Below are positions 33,060 through 41,831 of a DNA stretch of 64,000 nt, one piece after another. The translations under genes were made by a program, and so were the position numbers. The notes under the pieces were generated by a model, which had not been told where the DNA came from, did no database searches, and saw nothing but the letters and a program-made list of their open reading frames with translations. The DNA is taken from positions 722,762-786,761 of the forward strand of contig NZ_KB913037.1 in assembly GCF_000384295.1 (NCBI RefSeq), given 5' to 3'. Each line of letters opens with the position of its first letter. The stretch's first letter is position 1. This stretch comes from Amycolatopsis balhimycina FH 1894 (GTDB lineage: Bacteria > Actinomycetota > Actinomycetes > Mycobacteriales > Pseudonocardiaceae).

Positions 33060-33347
33060 ATGACCGCCGCGTTCAAGCGGGTCGCGGCCCAGTTCTCCGA
33101 CTCGCGCGAATACCGCTTCGAGGTCATCGCGGCGGGCGCGAGCGGCGACCTCGCCTACACCATCGGCTTCGAGCACAACACGGTGTCGGTCAACGGCAAA
33201 CCCACGACGTACATCCTGCGCGCCACGCACGTGTACCGGCGCGAAGACGGCGAATGGAAGATCGTCCACCGCCACGCCGACCGGCCGCCGGACGAACCCA
33301 AGCCCGGCGAAACACTCACCGAGACCCACTCTCGGTACGCCCGGTGA
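33060..33347 (+). pseudogene. SnoaL/DUF4440-like protein lacking its N-terminal half
   Basis: The 95-residue frame begins in mid-domain. The second half of a SnoaL-like fold is clear (YRFEVIAAGASGDLAYTIGF, then TTYILRATHVYRREDGEWKI and VHRHAD), but the usual first 50 residues are absent. The only ATG sits directly after a 17-bp inverted repeat, and no ribosome site is visible. I infer a gene truncated by or next to that element; a functional short form cannot be ruled out. Confidence 0.6.
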
Positions 33348-33521
33348 CCGACCGGGCGACAAACCTTCGACACCGGATCGAGGCCCTGGTCAGAGCCCCG
33401 GGCGGTTCGTAGGGTGAGTCCACCGCAGGACGCCGTGTCAGCCGTCCCGCGGGCGGTGGTCGCCCCGGATCCGACCTTTCCCCGAAGCCAAGTCCGGGGC
33501 GCCACCGTGGTCGCTCAGCAT

Positions 33522-33546
33522 TTACATACATACACCATGTATGTAA
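33522..33546. promoter_or_regulatory. Candidate TetR operator
   Basis: TTACATACAT (33522-33531) and its exact reverse complement ATGTATGTAA (33537-33546) flank ACACC. This A+T-rich palindrome stands out in the surrounding 72% G+C and lies 10 bases before the hydrolase ATG. It is a natural site for the TetR regulator encoded two genes in, giving feedback control of the operon. Confidence 0.65.
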
Positions 33547-33556
33547 CCCTGGTGGC

Positions 33557-34426
33557 ATGACGACCCGAAGCGAGTCCCTGGGGCAAGCGCACCGAGTCCG
33601 GCTGCCCGCCGGCGAAGTGCGGTACTTCGAGCGGGGCTCCGGGGCCCCGGTGGTGTTCGTCCACGGGGTGCTGACGAACGCCGAACTGTGGCGGAAGGTG
33701 GTGCCCGACGTCGCCGCGGCCGGGTTCCGGTGCCTGGCCCCGGATCTGCCGCTGGGCGCGCACGATCTCCCGATGCGCGCGGACGCCGACCTCTCCCCCG
33801 CCGGCAACGCCGACGTGATCGCGGACTTCCTCGACGCGCTCGACCTGCGTGACGTCACGCTCGTGGCGAACGACACCGGCGGCGCGCTCACGCAGATCCT
33901 CCTCAGCCGCCGTCCGGAGCGGGTCGGGCGGGTGGTGCTCACGCCGTCCGACTGCTTCGAGTACTTCTTCCCGCCGATCTTCAAGCCGCTGCCGCCGCTG
34001 GCCCGGATCCCCGGTTCGATGGCGGTGCTCGGGCAGCTGCTGCGCATCCGCGCGCTGTACCCGCTGCCGGTCCTCTTCGGCTGGGTCGTGAAGCGGCCAC
34101 TGCCGGACGCCGTCGCCCAGGCCTACCTGGCACCGTTGCGGAAATCCGCCGGAGTCCGCCGGGATCTGCGCAAGCTGCTCCGGGAAGTGCACCCGCGGCA
34201 CACCCTGGCCGCCGCCGAGGCACTGCGCACGTTCGACCGGCCGGTGCTGCTCGCCTGGGGGCCGGAGGACAAGCTGTTCCCGATCCGGCTGGCCCACCGG
34301 CTCGCCGCCCTGCTGCCGGACGCGAAACTCGTGGAGGTGCCGGACTCCTACACCTTCCTGTCCGAGGACCAGCCCGCCGTGCTGGCCCGCCACGTCGTCG
34401 AGTTCGCGGGCGTCATGGCAGATTAG
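33557..34426 (+). CDS. Alpha/beta hydrolase, dehalogenase/epoxide-hydrolase-like
   Basis: 289 residues. The oxyanion region is FVHGVLTNAELWR and the nucleophile elbow ANDTGGALTQ has Asp. The lid is FEYFFPPIFKPLPPLARI. In the place of the usual catalytic His the sequence reads VPDSYTFLSEDQPAVL, with no His, so normal hydrolysis may be impaired or use another residue. Operon with a TetR gene 4 bases downstream, under a clear palindrome. This layout suggests response to a small hydrophobic compound. Confidence 0.82.
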   Translation: MTTRSESLGQAHRVRLPAGEVRYFERGSGAPVVFVHGVLTNAELWRKVVPDVAAAGFRCLAPDLPLGAHDLPMRADADLSPAGNADVIADFLDALDLRDVTLVANDTGGALTQILLSRRPERVGRVVLTPSDCFEYFFPPIFKPLPPLARIPGSMAVLGQLLRIRALYPLPVLFGWVVKRPLPDAVAQAYLAPLRKSAGVRRDLRKLLREVHPRHTLAAAEALRTFDRPVLLAWGPEDKLFPIRLAHRLAALLPDAKLVEVPDSYTFLSEDQPAVLARHVVEFAGVMAD

Positions 34427-34430
34427 GCGG

Positions 34431-35021
34431 GTGCGACGTACCCAGCAGGACCGTTCCGCCGGCACGAAGGCCGCCTTGGTCGCCGCCGCGCGCGAACTGT
34501 TCGCCGCCCGCGGCTACCAGGCGGTTCCGGCGGACGAGATCACCCGCGCCGCCGGGGTCACCCGGGGCGCGCTGTACCACCACTACGCCGACAAGCGGGG
34601 CTTGTTCCGCGCCGTCGTCGAGGAGCTGGAACGCGAACTGACCGAGGAGGTCGGCGCCGCGTTCGGCAGCGCCCCGGACACGCTGACCGGCATGACGAAC
34701 GCCCTGGGCGTGTTCCTCGACGCCTGCCTGCGCGAGGAGATCCGCCGCATCTCGCTCGCCGACGCCCCGGCCGTCCTGGGCTGGGAGGTGTGGCGCGAGA
34801 TCGAGGCGGAGTACGGCCTCGGCCTGCTCGTCGGCGCGCTGGAGCGGGCCAGGGCGGCCGGGCTGATCGTCGAAACGCCCGTACGCGCCCTGGCCCAGCT
34901 CGTGCTCAGCGCGGTGATGGAGGCGGCGAGAATGATCGCCGCCTCGGACGACCCCGCGCGGACGCGGGCCGAGGTCGAGCAAGTCCTCGCCGGCTGGCTC
35001 GTGAGCCTCCTGCGGAGCTAA
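34431..35021 (+). CDS. TetR/AcrR-family transcriptional regulator
   Basis: 196 residues from a GTG just after the hydrolase stop. The N-terminal helix-turn-helix is typical: ALVAARELFAARGYQAVPA followed by EITRAAGVTRGALYHHYADK. The C-terminal ligand-binding domain is helical and ends AGWLVSLL. It most likely represses its own operon through the palindrome at 33522-33546. The ligand is unknown. It is convergent with the reductase gene, overlapping by 4 bases. Confidence 0.92.
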   Translation: MRRTQQDRSAGTKAALVAAARELFAARGYQAVPADEITRAAGVTRGALYHHYADKRGLFRAVVEELERELTEEVGAAFGSAPDTLTGMTNALGVFLDACLREEIRRISLADAPAVLGWEVWREIEAEYGLGLLVGALERARAAGLIVETPVRALAQLVLSAVMEAARMIAASDDPARTRAEVEQVLAGWLVSLLRS

Positions 35022-35566
35022 CGGGTCCGGTAGGTGCTGAGCACCGCGGGCCCGGCCTGGGTGGTCGACACCAGCCGCAGGTCCGCGGGCGCCGCGCCGT
35101 CGAAGAGCCGCCGGCCCTGCCCGGCCAGGCTCGGGAACACCAGCAGCCGGTATTCGTCGACCAGGTCGTGCCCGGCCAGTTCCCGCGCGATCCCGATCGA
35201 GCCGATGACGATCAGGTCGCGCTCCTCGCGCCCGACCGCTTCGACGAGATCTCCTTGCAGCAGCGAAGAGTTGTGCCAGGCGGTCACGTCGGTCAGCGTC
35301 CGCGACGCGACCAGTTTCCGCGCCGCGTTGAGCCGGTCGGGGAACTCGCCCGTCCGGCCGGGCCAGATCTTCGCGAACAGCTCCCACGTGGTGCGGCCGA
35401 AGAGCAGGGTCCCGGTGTCCAGCAGCGTGCCGAGCCGGAACTTGTCCCCGGCCACGGCCTCCGGCCCGTGCCGGAAGGCCCAGCCGCCGACGGCCGTGCC
35501 CGCGGAGCCGTCCGGGTCGTCCACCACGCCGTCCAGGGTGACGAACTCGACGACGATCACGCTCAT
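35018..35566 (-). CDS. Dihydrofolate reductase-like protein (RibD C-terminal family)
   Basis: 182 residues. The N-terminus VIVVEFVTLDGVVDDPDG, GTLLFGRTTWELFAKIW, and IVIGSIGIARELAGHDLVDE match the RibD_C/DHFR-like family of NADPH-dependent reductases. Many such stand-alone proteins exist in actinomycetes with unknown substrates. GGGAGC precedes the ATG. Nothing nearby links it to folate or riboflavin synthesis. Confidence 0.88.
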   Translation of the reverse strand: MSVIVVEFVTLDGVVDDPDGSAGTAVGGWAFRHGPEAVAGDKFRLGTLLDTGTLLFGRTTWELFAKIWPGRTGEFPDRLNAARKLVASRTLTDVTAWHNSSLLQGDLVEAVGREERDLIVIGSIGIARELAGHDLVDEYRLLVFPSLAGQGRRLFDGAAPADLRLVSTTQAGPAVLSTYRTR

Positions 35567-35663
35567 GAGTGCTCCCGGTGACTTCTTGCCTCGCCCTGCC
35601 GGCGTGGCCTCACCGGTACCTACCGGCGGCGGCCGCCGGATTCATCGGCCGCCGCCGGAGGAC

Positions 35664-36791
35664 TTACGCCGTGACGAGCGAGACGCCGAAGGTCTGCAGG
35701 ATCTCGTTCACCGGCTGGAACCACGTCTCCCCGCCGGAGCTGCAGTTGCCCCAGCCGCCCGAGGTGACGCCCTGGGCCTGGTCACCGGTGATGAAGGAGC
35801 CACCGGAGTCGCCGGGTTCGGCGCAGACGCTGGTGCGGGTCATCTGGTAGACGGCGCCCTGGGAGTAGTTGACGGTCTCGTTGAGACCCTCCACCGTGCC
35901 GCAGTGCCAGTGCGTGGTCGAGCCCGACCGGCACACCGACGTCCCGACCGGCGCGACCCACGACCCGCGGACGAGTGCGTCGCTGACCGTGCCCCAGCCG
36001 AGCACGACCGGCGCGGTCCACCAGCCGCCGCCGATGCGGATGAACGAATAGTCGTTGCCGGGGAAGGAAGAGCCGGCGAAGGTGCCCATCCACGAGCCGT
36101 CCCAGCCGACGACCGAGCTGCCGGCGCCGCCGCAGTGCCCGGCGCTGACGAAGCCGCCCTGCACGGAGAACCCGATCGAGCAGCGGGTGTTGCCGTTGAT
36201 GTAGTACGGGTCGCCGCCGACGGTGCCCGCCGAGAACGGCGCGGCGGCCGGCGCGGTCGCGACGGTGACCGGACCGGCCTTCGCCGCCCGGGCCAGGAAG
36301 GCGTCGACGTCGGCACCGTGCGCGCCCGGCCGGAGGGTGACCACGACGCTGCCGGCTCTCGGATCGGCACGCCAGCCGCTGACGGCGGCCGGCGCCGGGC
36401 TCGCCTTGGCGGAGGCGTCGATCGCGGCCTTCGCGGCGTCGAGCTTCGCCGCGCTGATCCGGGCGGCCGCCGGTTCGGCGCCGGCCTGCCGGACGGCGGC
36501 GGCCGCGGCCTGGTCGGTCACACCCACCACGAGCTTGCCGAGCGCGGGGTCGAACCACGCGCCGCCGAACGCCGCGCCGGCGGCGTGCTGCGCGGCGGGC
36601 AGTACCCGCGCGGCCGTCATTTCCTGGGTCAGCCGGGCCGACGCCTGGGCGGCGGTGAGCCCGAGATCCCGCTGCATGGCGGCGATCAGGCCGGGTGACG
36701 CCTGCGCGGCGGCGGGGGTCAGGGAAGCGGAAGCGAGTGACGCGGTGAGGACGGCGACACCGCCGAGGGCCAGGGCGATTCTTCGACGCAT
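35664..36791 (-). CDS. Secreted S1-family serine protease with pro-domain (streptogrisin/alpha-lytic type)
   Basis: 375 residues; the ATG at 36791 has GGAGGAG upstream and opens the signal peptide IALALGGVAVLTASLASASL. A pro-domain of about 150 residues (LGLTAAQASARLTQ, AFGGAWFDPALGKLVVGVTD) acts as folding helper. The mature chymotrypsin-like domain has His in GFVSAGHCG, Asp in GNDYSFIRI and Ser in EPGDSGGSF, with six cysteines for three disulfides. It should be exported and self-activating. Substrate preference is likely for small or aromatic residues, as in relatives, but is not proven. Confidence 0.94.
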   Translation of the reverse strand: MRRRIALALGGVAVLTASLASASLTPAAAQASPGLIAAMQRDLGLTAAQASARLTQEMTAARVLPAAQHAAGAAFGGAWFDPALGKLVVGVTDQAAAAAVRQAGAEPAAARISAAKLDAAKAAIDASAKASPAPAAVSGWRADPRAGSVVVTLRPGAHGADVDAFLARAAKAGPVTVATAPAAAPFSAGTVGGDPYYINGNTRCSIGFSVQGGFVSAGHCGGAGSSVVGWDGSWMGTFAGSSFPGNDYSFIRIGGGWWTAPVVLGWGTVSDALVRGSWVAPVGTSVCRSGSTTHWHCGTVEGLNETVNYSQGAVYQMTRTSVCAEPGDSGGSFITGDQAQGVTSGGWGNCSSGGETWFQPVNEILQTFGVSLVTA

Positions 36792-37176
36792 GGGTACTCC
36801 TCCAAGGCCGGGGGAAAGAAACACACCGTCCGCCGAGTGTGCGGGGCTCGCCCACACCCGGTCCAGAAATGTCCGGTCTTCTGTCCGGAATTCGTGCCGC
36901 CGGGCCATAGTCCACAAGGGACAGACGAACGGACTTCCCTGGACCGCCAAGGCTTTCAACGCGCAGCACGACGGCGCGAACAGGTCGTCACCCGTCCGCG
37001 CCGTCGCCGGATCACCCACTACCCAAAGGTCTGGACCAAGTACAGCACGACGCCACGGAGCCGCGTGCCGAACAGGAGTCTGCCGGGCACCGGATGTGCC
37101 CGCATTTACCGAAACGGCGGACACGACACCGTCCGGCCACCGGAGAAACAGGTGACCGGACGGTTCCGTGCCCGAA
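36792..37176. other. Intergenic region without a supported gene
   Basis: A 385-base gap between two minus-strand genes for secreted proteins. It should carry the promoter of the S1 protease. Open frames across it are shadows with no ribosome site. I see no strong hairpin or repeat. Confidence 0.45.
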
Positions 37177-37506
37177 TCAGATTTCGACGACCCGATAGGC
37201 GGCCACACTCGCCGGGACGAGCAGCCCGCCGGAGCATTCCGCGACCGCCGGGCCGAACCCGTAGGGCACCGGCATCCCGGCGACGAACCAGTAGGCGCTG
37301 CCGCTCGCGCACTGCGCGATCACGCGGTACCCGTAGCCGGCACCGGGAAAGCAGCTGACCGACACGCCCTGCCCGAAGAGGATCCCGTAACGCTCGCCGA
37401 AGCAACCGGGTGGCGCGAAATCGCCGCCGGCCGCGGCCGACGACCCGACCGAAAGACCGAACAGGGAAAACACAGCGATCGCGAGAACCGCCAATTTCCT
37501 TCGCAT
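37177..37506 (-). CDS. Small secreted cysteine-containing protein
   Basis: 109 residues with GAGGAG before the ATG. The signal peptide (LAVLAIAVFSLFGLSVGSSAAA) leaves a mature chain of about 83 residues, rich in Gly, Tyr and Phe, with four cysteines (PGCFG, VSCFPG, AQCASG, AECSGG) that could make two disulfides. No family recognised. It follows the pattern of small exported proteins of filamentous actinomycetes, possibly binding or structural. Confidence 0.72.
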   Translation of the reverse strand: MRRKLAVLAIAVFSLFGLSVGSSAAAGGDFAPPGCFGERYGILFGQGVSVSCFPGAGYGYRVIAQCASGSAYWFVAGMPVPYGFGPAVAECSGGLLVPASVAAYRVVEI

Positions 37507-37652
37507 GACCCACTCCTCAGCGCGGAGAACCCCGACGTTGTGAAGCGTAGAAGTGCGCGGGAATTACCGGCAATTCATCGGGCCAGTGAATCCGCGCAGC
37601 GGAAAGTCACGACACTGCTCCATCCGGGCTAGCCGATGACCTTCGCCGATCG

Positions 37653-39362
37653 TCAGCGGGCGAACGCGGTCAGGAAACGGTCGCGGAAGGAGTCCATCTT
37701 CCAGACCGGTGCCTGCGCGCCGGGGTGGAGGCCGTCCTGCCAGCCCCACCCGGAGATCCGGTCCAGCACCTTCGGGTCCTTCGCCACGATGGTGATCGGC
37801 ACGTCGTGCACCGCGCCCTGCGGGGCGACCACCGGCGGCTGGTGGTCGCCGAGGAACACCAGGACCAGGTTGTCGTCGCCGTAGTGCTGGACGAAGGAGA
37901 TGAGCGTCTTCAGGGAGTAGTCGGTGGCGTCGCGGTAGGCGTCGCGGATCTTCGCCGGGTCCTTCCAGACCGACTCCGGGGCCTCGCCCGCACCCGGCAT
38001 GGGAGTGAAGACCGACCCGTCGCCGACCTGGTTCCAGTCGACCAGCCAGGGCCGCGGCGACCACGGCGCGTGGCTGGAGACGAGGTCGACCTCCGCCATC
38101 ACCGGCCGCGGTCCCGCCTTCGCGAGCTCGGTGCGCTGCAACATGGACATCGTGAACTGGTCGGGCATGGTGGCGTAGGCGAACCCCGGGCCCTGGTAGC
38201 CGACGTGGTGGGCGTCATAGTAGGCGTCCGGGTGGTAGAACTTCTGCCCCTCCGGCCAGTCCATCGTGTGGGCGGGCACGTCCCAGACGGTCTTCCAGCC
38301 CGCCCGCTGGAACGCGCCGCCGAGGGTGAGCCGGTCGCCGGCGAGGAGGTTGTTGTACCGCTGCTGGTTGTCGATCCACATGCCCGACTGCACGGTCGAG
38401 TGCGCGAGCCAGCTGCCGCCGCCGAACGTCGAGGACGAGAGGAACGCACTGCGCGCGCCGATGCCCGCGGCGCGCAGCTCCGCGGTGCCCGCGTCGAGCG
38501 TCGCGCCGATCTTCGGCGCGAAGCCCGGGTCGTCGAGGGCGATCCGGCCGTAGCTCTCCACGAAGGTGAGGACGACGTTCTTGCCGCGCAGCCCGTTCAG
38601 CAGCTGGTCACCGGGGGTGGTCCGGAACGCGTCCTCGGCGGCCACCTCGCCGAACGGGCGCTGGTCCCGCAGGTCCGCGCCCACCTGGCGCAGATCGCCG
38701 TAGGCCAGCGCGGCGGCGCTCTGCGCGGCGACCGGCTGGCCCGGCGCGATCTCGACGTCGAACAGGGAGCAGACGATCCAGACCACGGCGAGCACGGCCA
38801 CGACCCGCGTCGCCCCGGTGCGCCGCCCGGCGGCGACCCGGCTCAGCCGCAGCATGGCGAGGACCATGAGCACGACGACGGCCACCGCGAGCACCCCGGC
38901 GACGACGAGCGCGGCGACGGTGGCCGCGTTCCCGATCTGGCCGGCGAGGAACTCGACGCCGGCGTGGAAGAAACTCCAGTCGTAGATCGGGTCGAACGGC
39001 TTCTCCAGCGTCGCGTAGAAGCCGGTGTCGAGGACCTTCAGCAGGGTGAGCAGTCCGAGGACCAGCCCGACGGCCACGGCGGCGACGCGCCGCGCCCGCG
39101 GCGGCAGGACCAGCACCAACGCGGCGACGATGAGGCCCTCGACCGGTACGCGCACGAGCGCGACGGCGGAGATCGAAGAGAGGTCGTCCGGCGCGAGGAG
39201 ACCGAACAGCACGAGCAGCGCGGCCAGCACGGTCAGGACGCGGCTCGTGAAGACGTGCTGCCGCCGTCCTGGCCGCGACAACCCGAAGTCGGGCAGGACC
39301 GTGCCCGGGTACGGGGTGCGACGGGTGAGCCGCCCCAGCGGCAGACCGGTGTTTCCAACCAT
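37653..39362 (-). CDS. Membrane sulfatase-family protein (LtaS/phosphoglycerol transferase-like)
   Basis: 569 residues. Five membrane segments occupy residues about 30-210. An extracellular alkaline-phosphatase-like domain follows: metal ligand Glu in VVLTFVESYGR, nucleophile region SSTFGGGSW, VDLVSSHAPW, and the Asp-His pair in LVFLGDHQPPVV. Relatives transfer phosphoglycerol or similar groups onto cell-wall polymers, or hydrolyse sulfate esters. The membrane layout favours the transferase type. The start could be a GTG 12 bases upstream. Confidence 0.88.
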   Translation of the reverse strand: MVGNTGLPLGRLTRRTPYPGTVLPDFGLSRPGRRQHVFTSRVLTVLAALLVLFGLLAPDDLSSISAVALVRVPVEGLIVAALVLVLPPRARRVAAVAVGLVLGLLTLLKVLDTGFYATLEKPFDPIYDWSFFHAGVEFLAGQIGNAATVAALVVAGVLAVAVVVLMVLAMLRLSRVAAGRRTGATRVVAVLAVVWIVCSLFDVEIAPGQPVAAQSAAALAYGDLRQVGADLRDQRPFGEVAAEDAFRTTPGDQLLNGLRGKNVVLTFVESYGRIALDDPGFAPKIGATLDAGTAELRAAGIGARSAFLSSSTFGGGSWLAHSTVQSGMWIDNQQRYNNLLAGDRLTLGGAFQRAGWKTVWDVPAHTMDWPEGQKFYHPDAYYDAHHVGYQGPGFAYATMPDQFTMSMLQRTELAKAGPRPVMAEVDLVSSHAPWSPRPWLVDWNQVGDGSVFTPMPGAGEAPESVWKDPAKIRDAYRDATDYSLKTLISFVQHYGDDNLVLVFLGDHQPPVVAPQGAVHDVPITIVAKDPKVLDRISGWGWQDGLHPGAQAPVWKMDSFRDRFLTAFAR

Positions 39363-39635
39363 GGCGAGCCTCACGTCGTGGTGCGCGGTGTGTCCGCCGG
39401 TCCCTGCGGCGGGACGGCGATTCCTCACCCGGTTATACGAGCCGCGGCGACCCACGGTTCACGCGCCCCCGCGGCCGTACCCCGGACGGCTCTCCCCGAA
39501 ACCGCTCGCACGGGCCGTTCACCCGCGAAAACGCCCGAATCCCCGGGACAGGTGAGGGAGCGTTGCGGGGCCGCGCCCGCGGTGTTCTCCTCGAAGGGTC
39601 CGAAGATCAGTTTCTCCAGCGGAGGGCCGAAGACG

Positions 39636-39830
39636 ATGAATCTGTTCGACAAGGCGAAGGAAGCGCTCGGGAAGCACCCGGACCAGGCCGACCAGGGCGT
39701 CGACAAGGCAGCGGAAGCCGCCAAGCAGCGCTTCGGCGACCACGCCGACAAGATCGACCAGGGCTCGGAGAAGGTGAAGGACTACCTGCGCAAGCAGGGT
39801 GGCGGGCAGCAGGACGCGCCGCCGCAGTGA
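39636..39830 (+). CDS. MT0933-like antitoxin-type small protein
   Basis: 64 residues with GGAGGG before the ATG. MNLFDKAKEALGKHPDQADQ and the KQRFGDHADKIDQGSEKVKD segment match the MT0933-like antitoxin family of actinomycetes. It is helical and very polar. No obvious toxin gene is next to it: the neighbours are a membrane sulfatase and a VanZ-RDD protein. It may be a solitary member or have another role. Confidence 0.82.
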   Translation: MNLFDKAKEALGKHPDQADQGVDKAAEAAKQRFGDHADKIDQGSEKVKDYLRKQGGGQQDAPPQ

Positions 39831-40005
39831 GCCACCGCCGGTACTGTGCCGATCGTTACCAATTCGACCACAGTCACGGCCGATGGCTTTGTAGCAACGG
39901 TTGCGTGCCGCGCGGGGGTCGGCCTGCTTTTGGCCGGATTGGTAACGCCCAGCCGTCTGGAGGAACCACGCTTCACACCTCCCCAGGCTGGGTACCACCG
40001 GCTCC

Positions 40006-41175
40006 GTGGTCGCCACCTACCTCGTCCCCGTCCGGACCGCCCTCCTCCTCTTCCCGCTCCTCGCGCTGGCCGTCATGCTCCCGGCCGCGTTCGTCAGCTA
40101 CCGCCGCCGGGGCCGCGCCGGCGGCTGGCCGACGTTCGTCTTCTACGCGTTCCTGTTCTACCTGCTGGCGATCGCGACGCAGACGGTCCTGCCGCTGCCC
40201 GCCGACCCGGGTTACTGCGCGGGCCACACCTACGCCAGTTCTCCGCAGCTGCGGCCGTTCTACTTCGTCGAAGTGGTTTCCCAGCGGGCCCACGGTCACT
40301 GGAGCCCCACCGCGTTGCTGCACAACCCGGCGGTCTGGACCACGGCGCTGAACGTCGTGATGCTGGCGCCGCTCGGCTTCTACGTCCGGTACGCCCAGCG
40401 GATGCGGCTGCTGCCCGCGACGCTCGTCGGCTTCGGCGTTTCCCTGTTCTTCGAACTGACCCAGCTGACCGGCCTGTGGTTCGTCTACCCGTGCCCGTAC
40501 CGGCTGTTCAGCGTCGACGACCTGCTGCTCAACACCGCGGGCGTGGTCGTGGGCTGGCTCCTGGCCGGCCCGCTCGGGCGGCTCCTGCCGTCGCCGGAAC
40601 CGGAGCACGACCGGCGCCGTTACGCCGCGAAGGTCACCTTCACGCGGCGGCTGTTCGCGCTGGTCACGGACCTGCTCGGGTTCGCCGCGCTGCTCGGGTT
40701 CCTCTTCGGCCTGCTGACGCTCTTCGGCGAGGACCTGCACCACCGCGACACGCCGGTCGCCATCCTCGCCGTCGTGTGGTTCGTGGTGCTGCCCGCCGTC
40801 ACGGGGTCGACGCCCGGCAAGCGGGCGATGCTGCTGCGCGTGACGCGCCGGAGCGGCCGCCGGGCCGGGCCGATCGCACTGCTGGTCCGCAACGGCGTCC
40901 TGTTCTCGCCGCTGTGGCTCACCTGGCTGGTGCTGGACCTGGACCACTGGGACCTCGGCCGGCACCCGGAACGGCTGCTCCTGCCCGTCGCGCTGGCGGT
41001 GGCCGTGTTCGTCGTCGGCGTCTGGACCCCGCTGGCGGTGTTGCTCGACGACGAGCACCGGGCGCCCTACGAACGGCTGACCCGCACCGTCAACACTGCC
41101 ATCGTGCCACCGGCCACCACGCCCGCCGAGCCGGCCGAACCCGCCCGGCCCCAGGAAGTCCTTAAAGGACGGTGA
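40006..41175 (+). CDS. VanZ-like and RDD domain membrane protein
   Basis: 389 residues from a GTG start. The N-terminal half is VanZ-like: four membrane helices with FELTQLTGLWFVYPCPYR and then FSVDDLLLNTAGVVVGWLL, the family signature. The C-terminal half is an RDD domain (RRLFALVTDLLGFAALLGFL, GSTPGKRAMLLRV) with three or so helices. VanZ itself gives low-level teicoplanin resistance; for most VanZ-RDD fusions the role is unknown. A lower-G+C promoter region lies at 39840-39960. Confidence 0.88.
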   Translation: MVATYLVPVRTALLLFPLLALAVMLPAAFVSYRRRGRAGGWPTFVFYAFLFYLLAIATQTVLPLPADPGYCAGHTYASSPQLRPFYFVEVVSQRAHGHWSPTALLHNPAVWTTALNVVMLAPLGFYVRYAQRMRLLPATLVGFGVSLFFELTQLTGLWFVYPCPYRLFSVDDLLLNTAGVVVGWLLAGPLGRLLPSPEPEHDRRRYAAKVTFTRRLFALVTDLLGFAALLGFLFGLLTLFGEDLHHRDTPVAILAVVWFVVLPAVTGSTPGKRAMLLRVTRRSGRRAGPIALLVRNGVLFSPLWLTWLVLDLDHWDLGRHPERLLLPVALAVAVFVVGVWTPLAVLLDDEHRAPYERLTRTVNTAIVPPATTPAEPAEPARPQEVLKGR

Positions 41176-41274
41176 AGCGGAACCGCGCTGCCCGGGCCCG
41201 GCAGCGCTGGTAGATTGCGGGCGGAGCAGGTTGAGCCGCCAGCCCGCGTCCCCGCCCCCGATTCTGGAGCCCGT

Positions 41275-41340
41275 ATGACGACCGACGCGACGCGGCCCAG
41301 CACCTGGACGTCCGCACTCCGTGCGGGCGAAGCAGCGTGA
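41275..41340 (+). CDS. Possible 21-residue leader peptide upstream of RsbW-like gene
   Basis: ATG at 41275 with GGAG eight bases before it opens a 21-codon frame starting MTTDATRPSTWTS. Its TGA stop overlaps a GTG (GTGA at 41337-41340) that opens the next frame. This is a typical translational coupling junction, but such a short peptide could be chance. Confidence 0.3.
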   Translation: MTTDATRPSTWTSALRAGEAA

Positions 41341-41432
41341 AAGCCTCCGATACCCGTGTCGACGGGCGCGAATCCGGGCATGAAGAAGGAGAGGGCTCTT
41401 CTTCCGGGTCCGGCACGGAGAAGGAGGCCGAC

Positions 41433-41831
41433 GTGAAACGGCGATCGATCCGGCACGAACTCGGCATCTCCGCCGAGCTGACCGAGCTGGCCAAGGTCCG
41501 CCAGTGGGTCCGCACGGTCCTCGGCGGTTTCCCGGCGAACGTCGTCAGCACCGCGGTCATGGTGGTGGACGAGCTGACGTCCAACGCACTGCGCCACGGC
41601 CGCGCCCCCTACCACATCCGCCTGCTCACCGGCGCCGCGAAGCTGCGGATCGAGGTCGAGGACGCCGGCGGCGAGCCCGCCCACCGCCGGGCGCCGTCCG
41701 AGCAGGGCGGCCGCGGGCTCCTGCTGGTGGAGCGCTGTGCCGCGGCGTGGGGCCAGCTGCGCCGGCCCGGCGGCAAGACCCTCTGGGCCGAGCTGGCCAC
41801 CGACCAGGAAGCGGCCGGCGCCCCCGGCTGA
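41433..41831 (+). CDS. RsbW-like ATP-binding protein (anti-sigma kinase family)
   Basis: 132 residues from GTG at 41433, which has GGAGG upstream. A longer version from GTG 41337 would add 32 low-complexity acidic residues and be coupled to the short leader frame. The HATPase domain shows the N box VVDELTSNALRHG, G1-like EVEDAGGEPA and G2 EQGGRGLLLVERCA. Such kinases bind sigma factors or antagonists in partner-switching systems. A second such gene lies at 58382. Followed directly by a MarR remnant. Confidence 0.82.
   Translation: MKRRSIRHELGISAELTELAKVRQWVRTVLGGFPANVVSTAVMVVDELTSNALRHGRAPYHIRLLTGAAKLRIEVEDAGGEPAHRRAPSEQGGRGLLLVERCAAAWGQLRRPGGKTLWAELATDQEAAGAPG

Noticed and set aside
39636..41175. 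Toxin-antitoxin pair formed by the MT0933-like protein and its neighbour
   Set aside because: The neighbour is a VanZ-RDD membrane protein with no toxin features, and the two are 175 bases apart.
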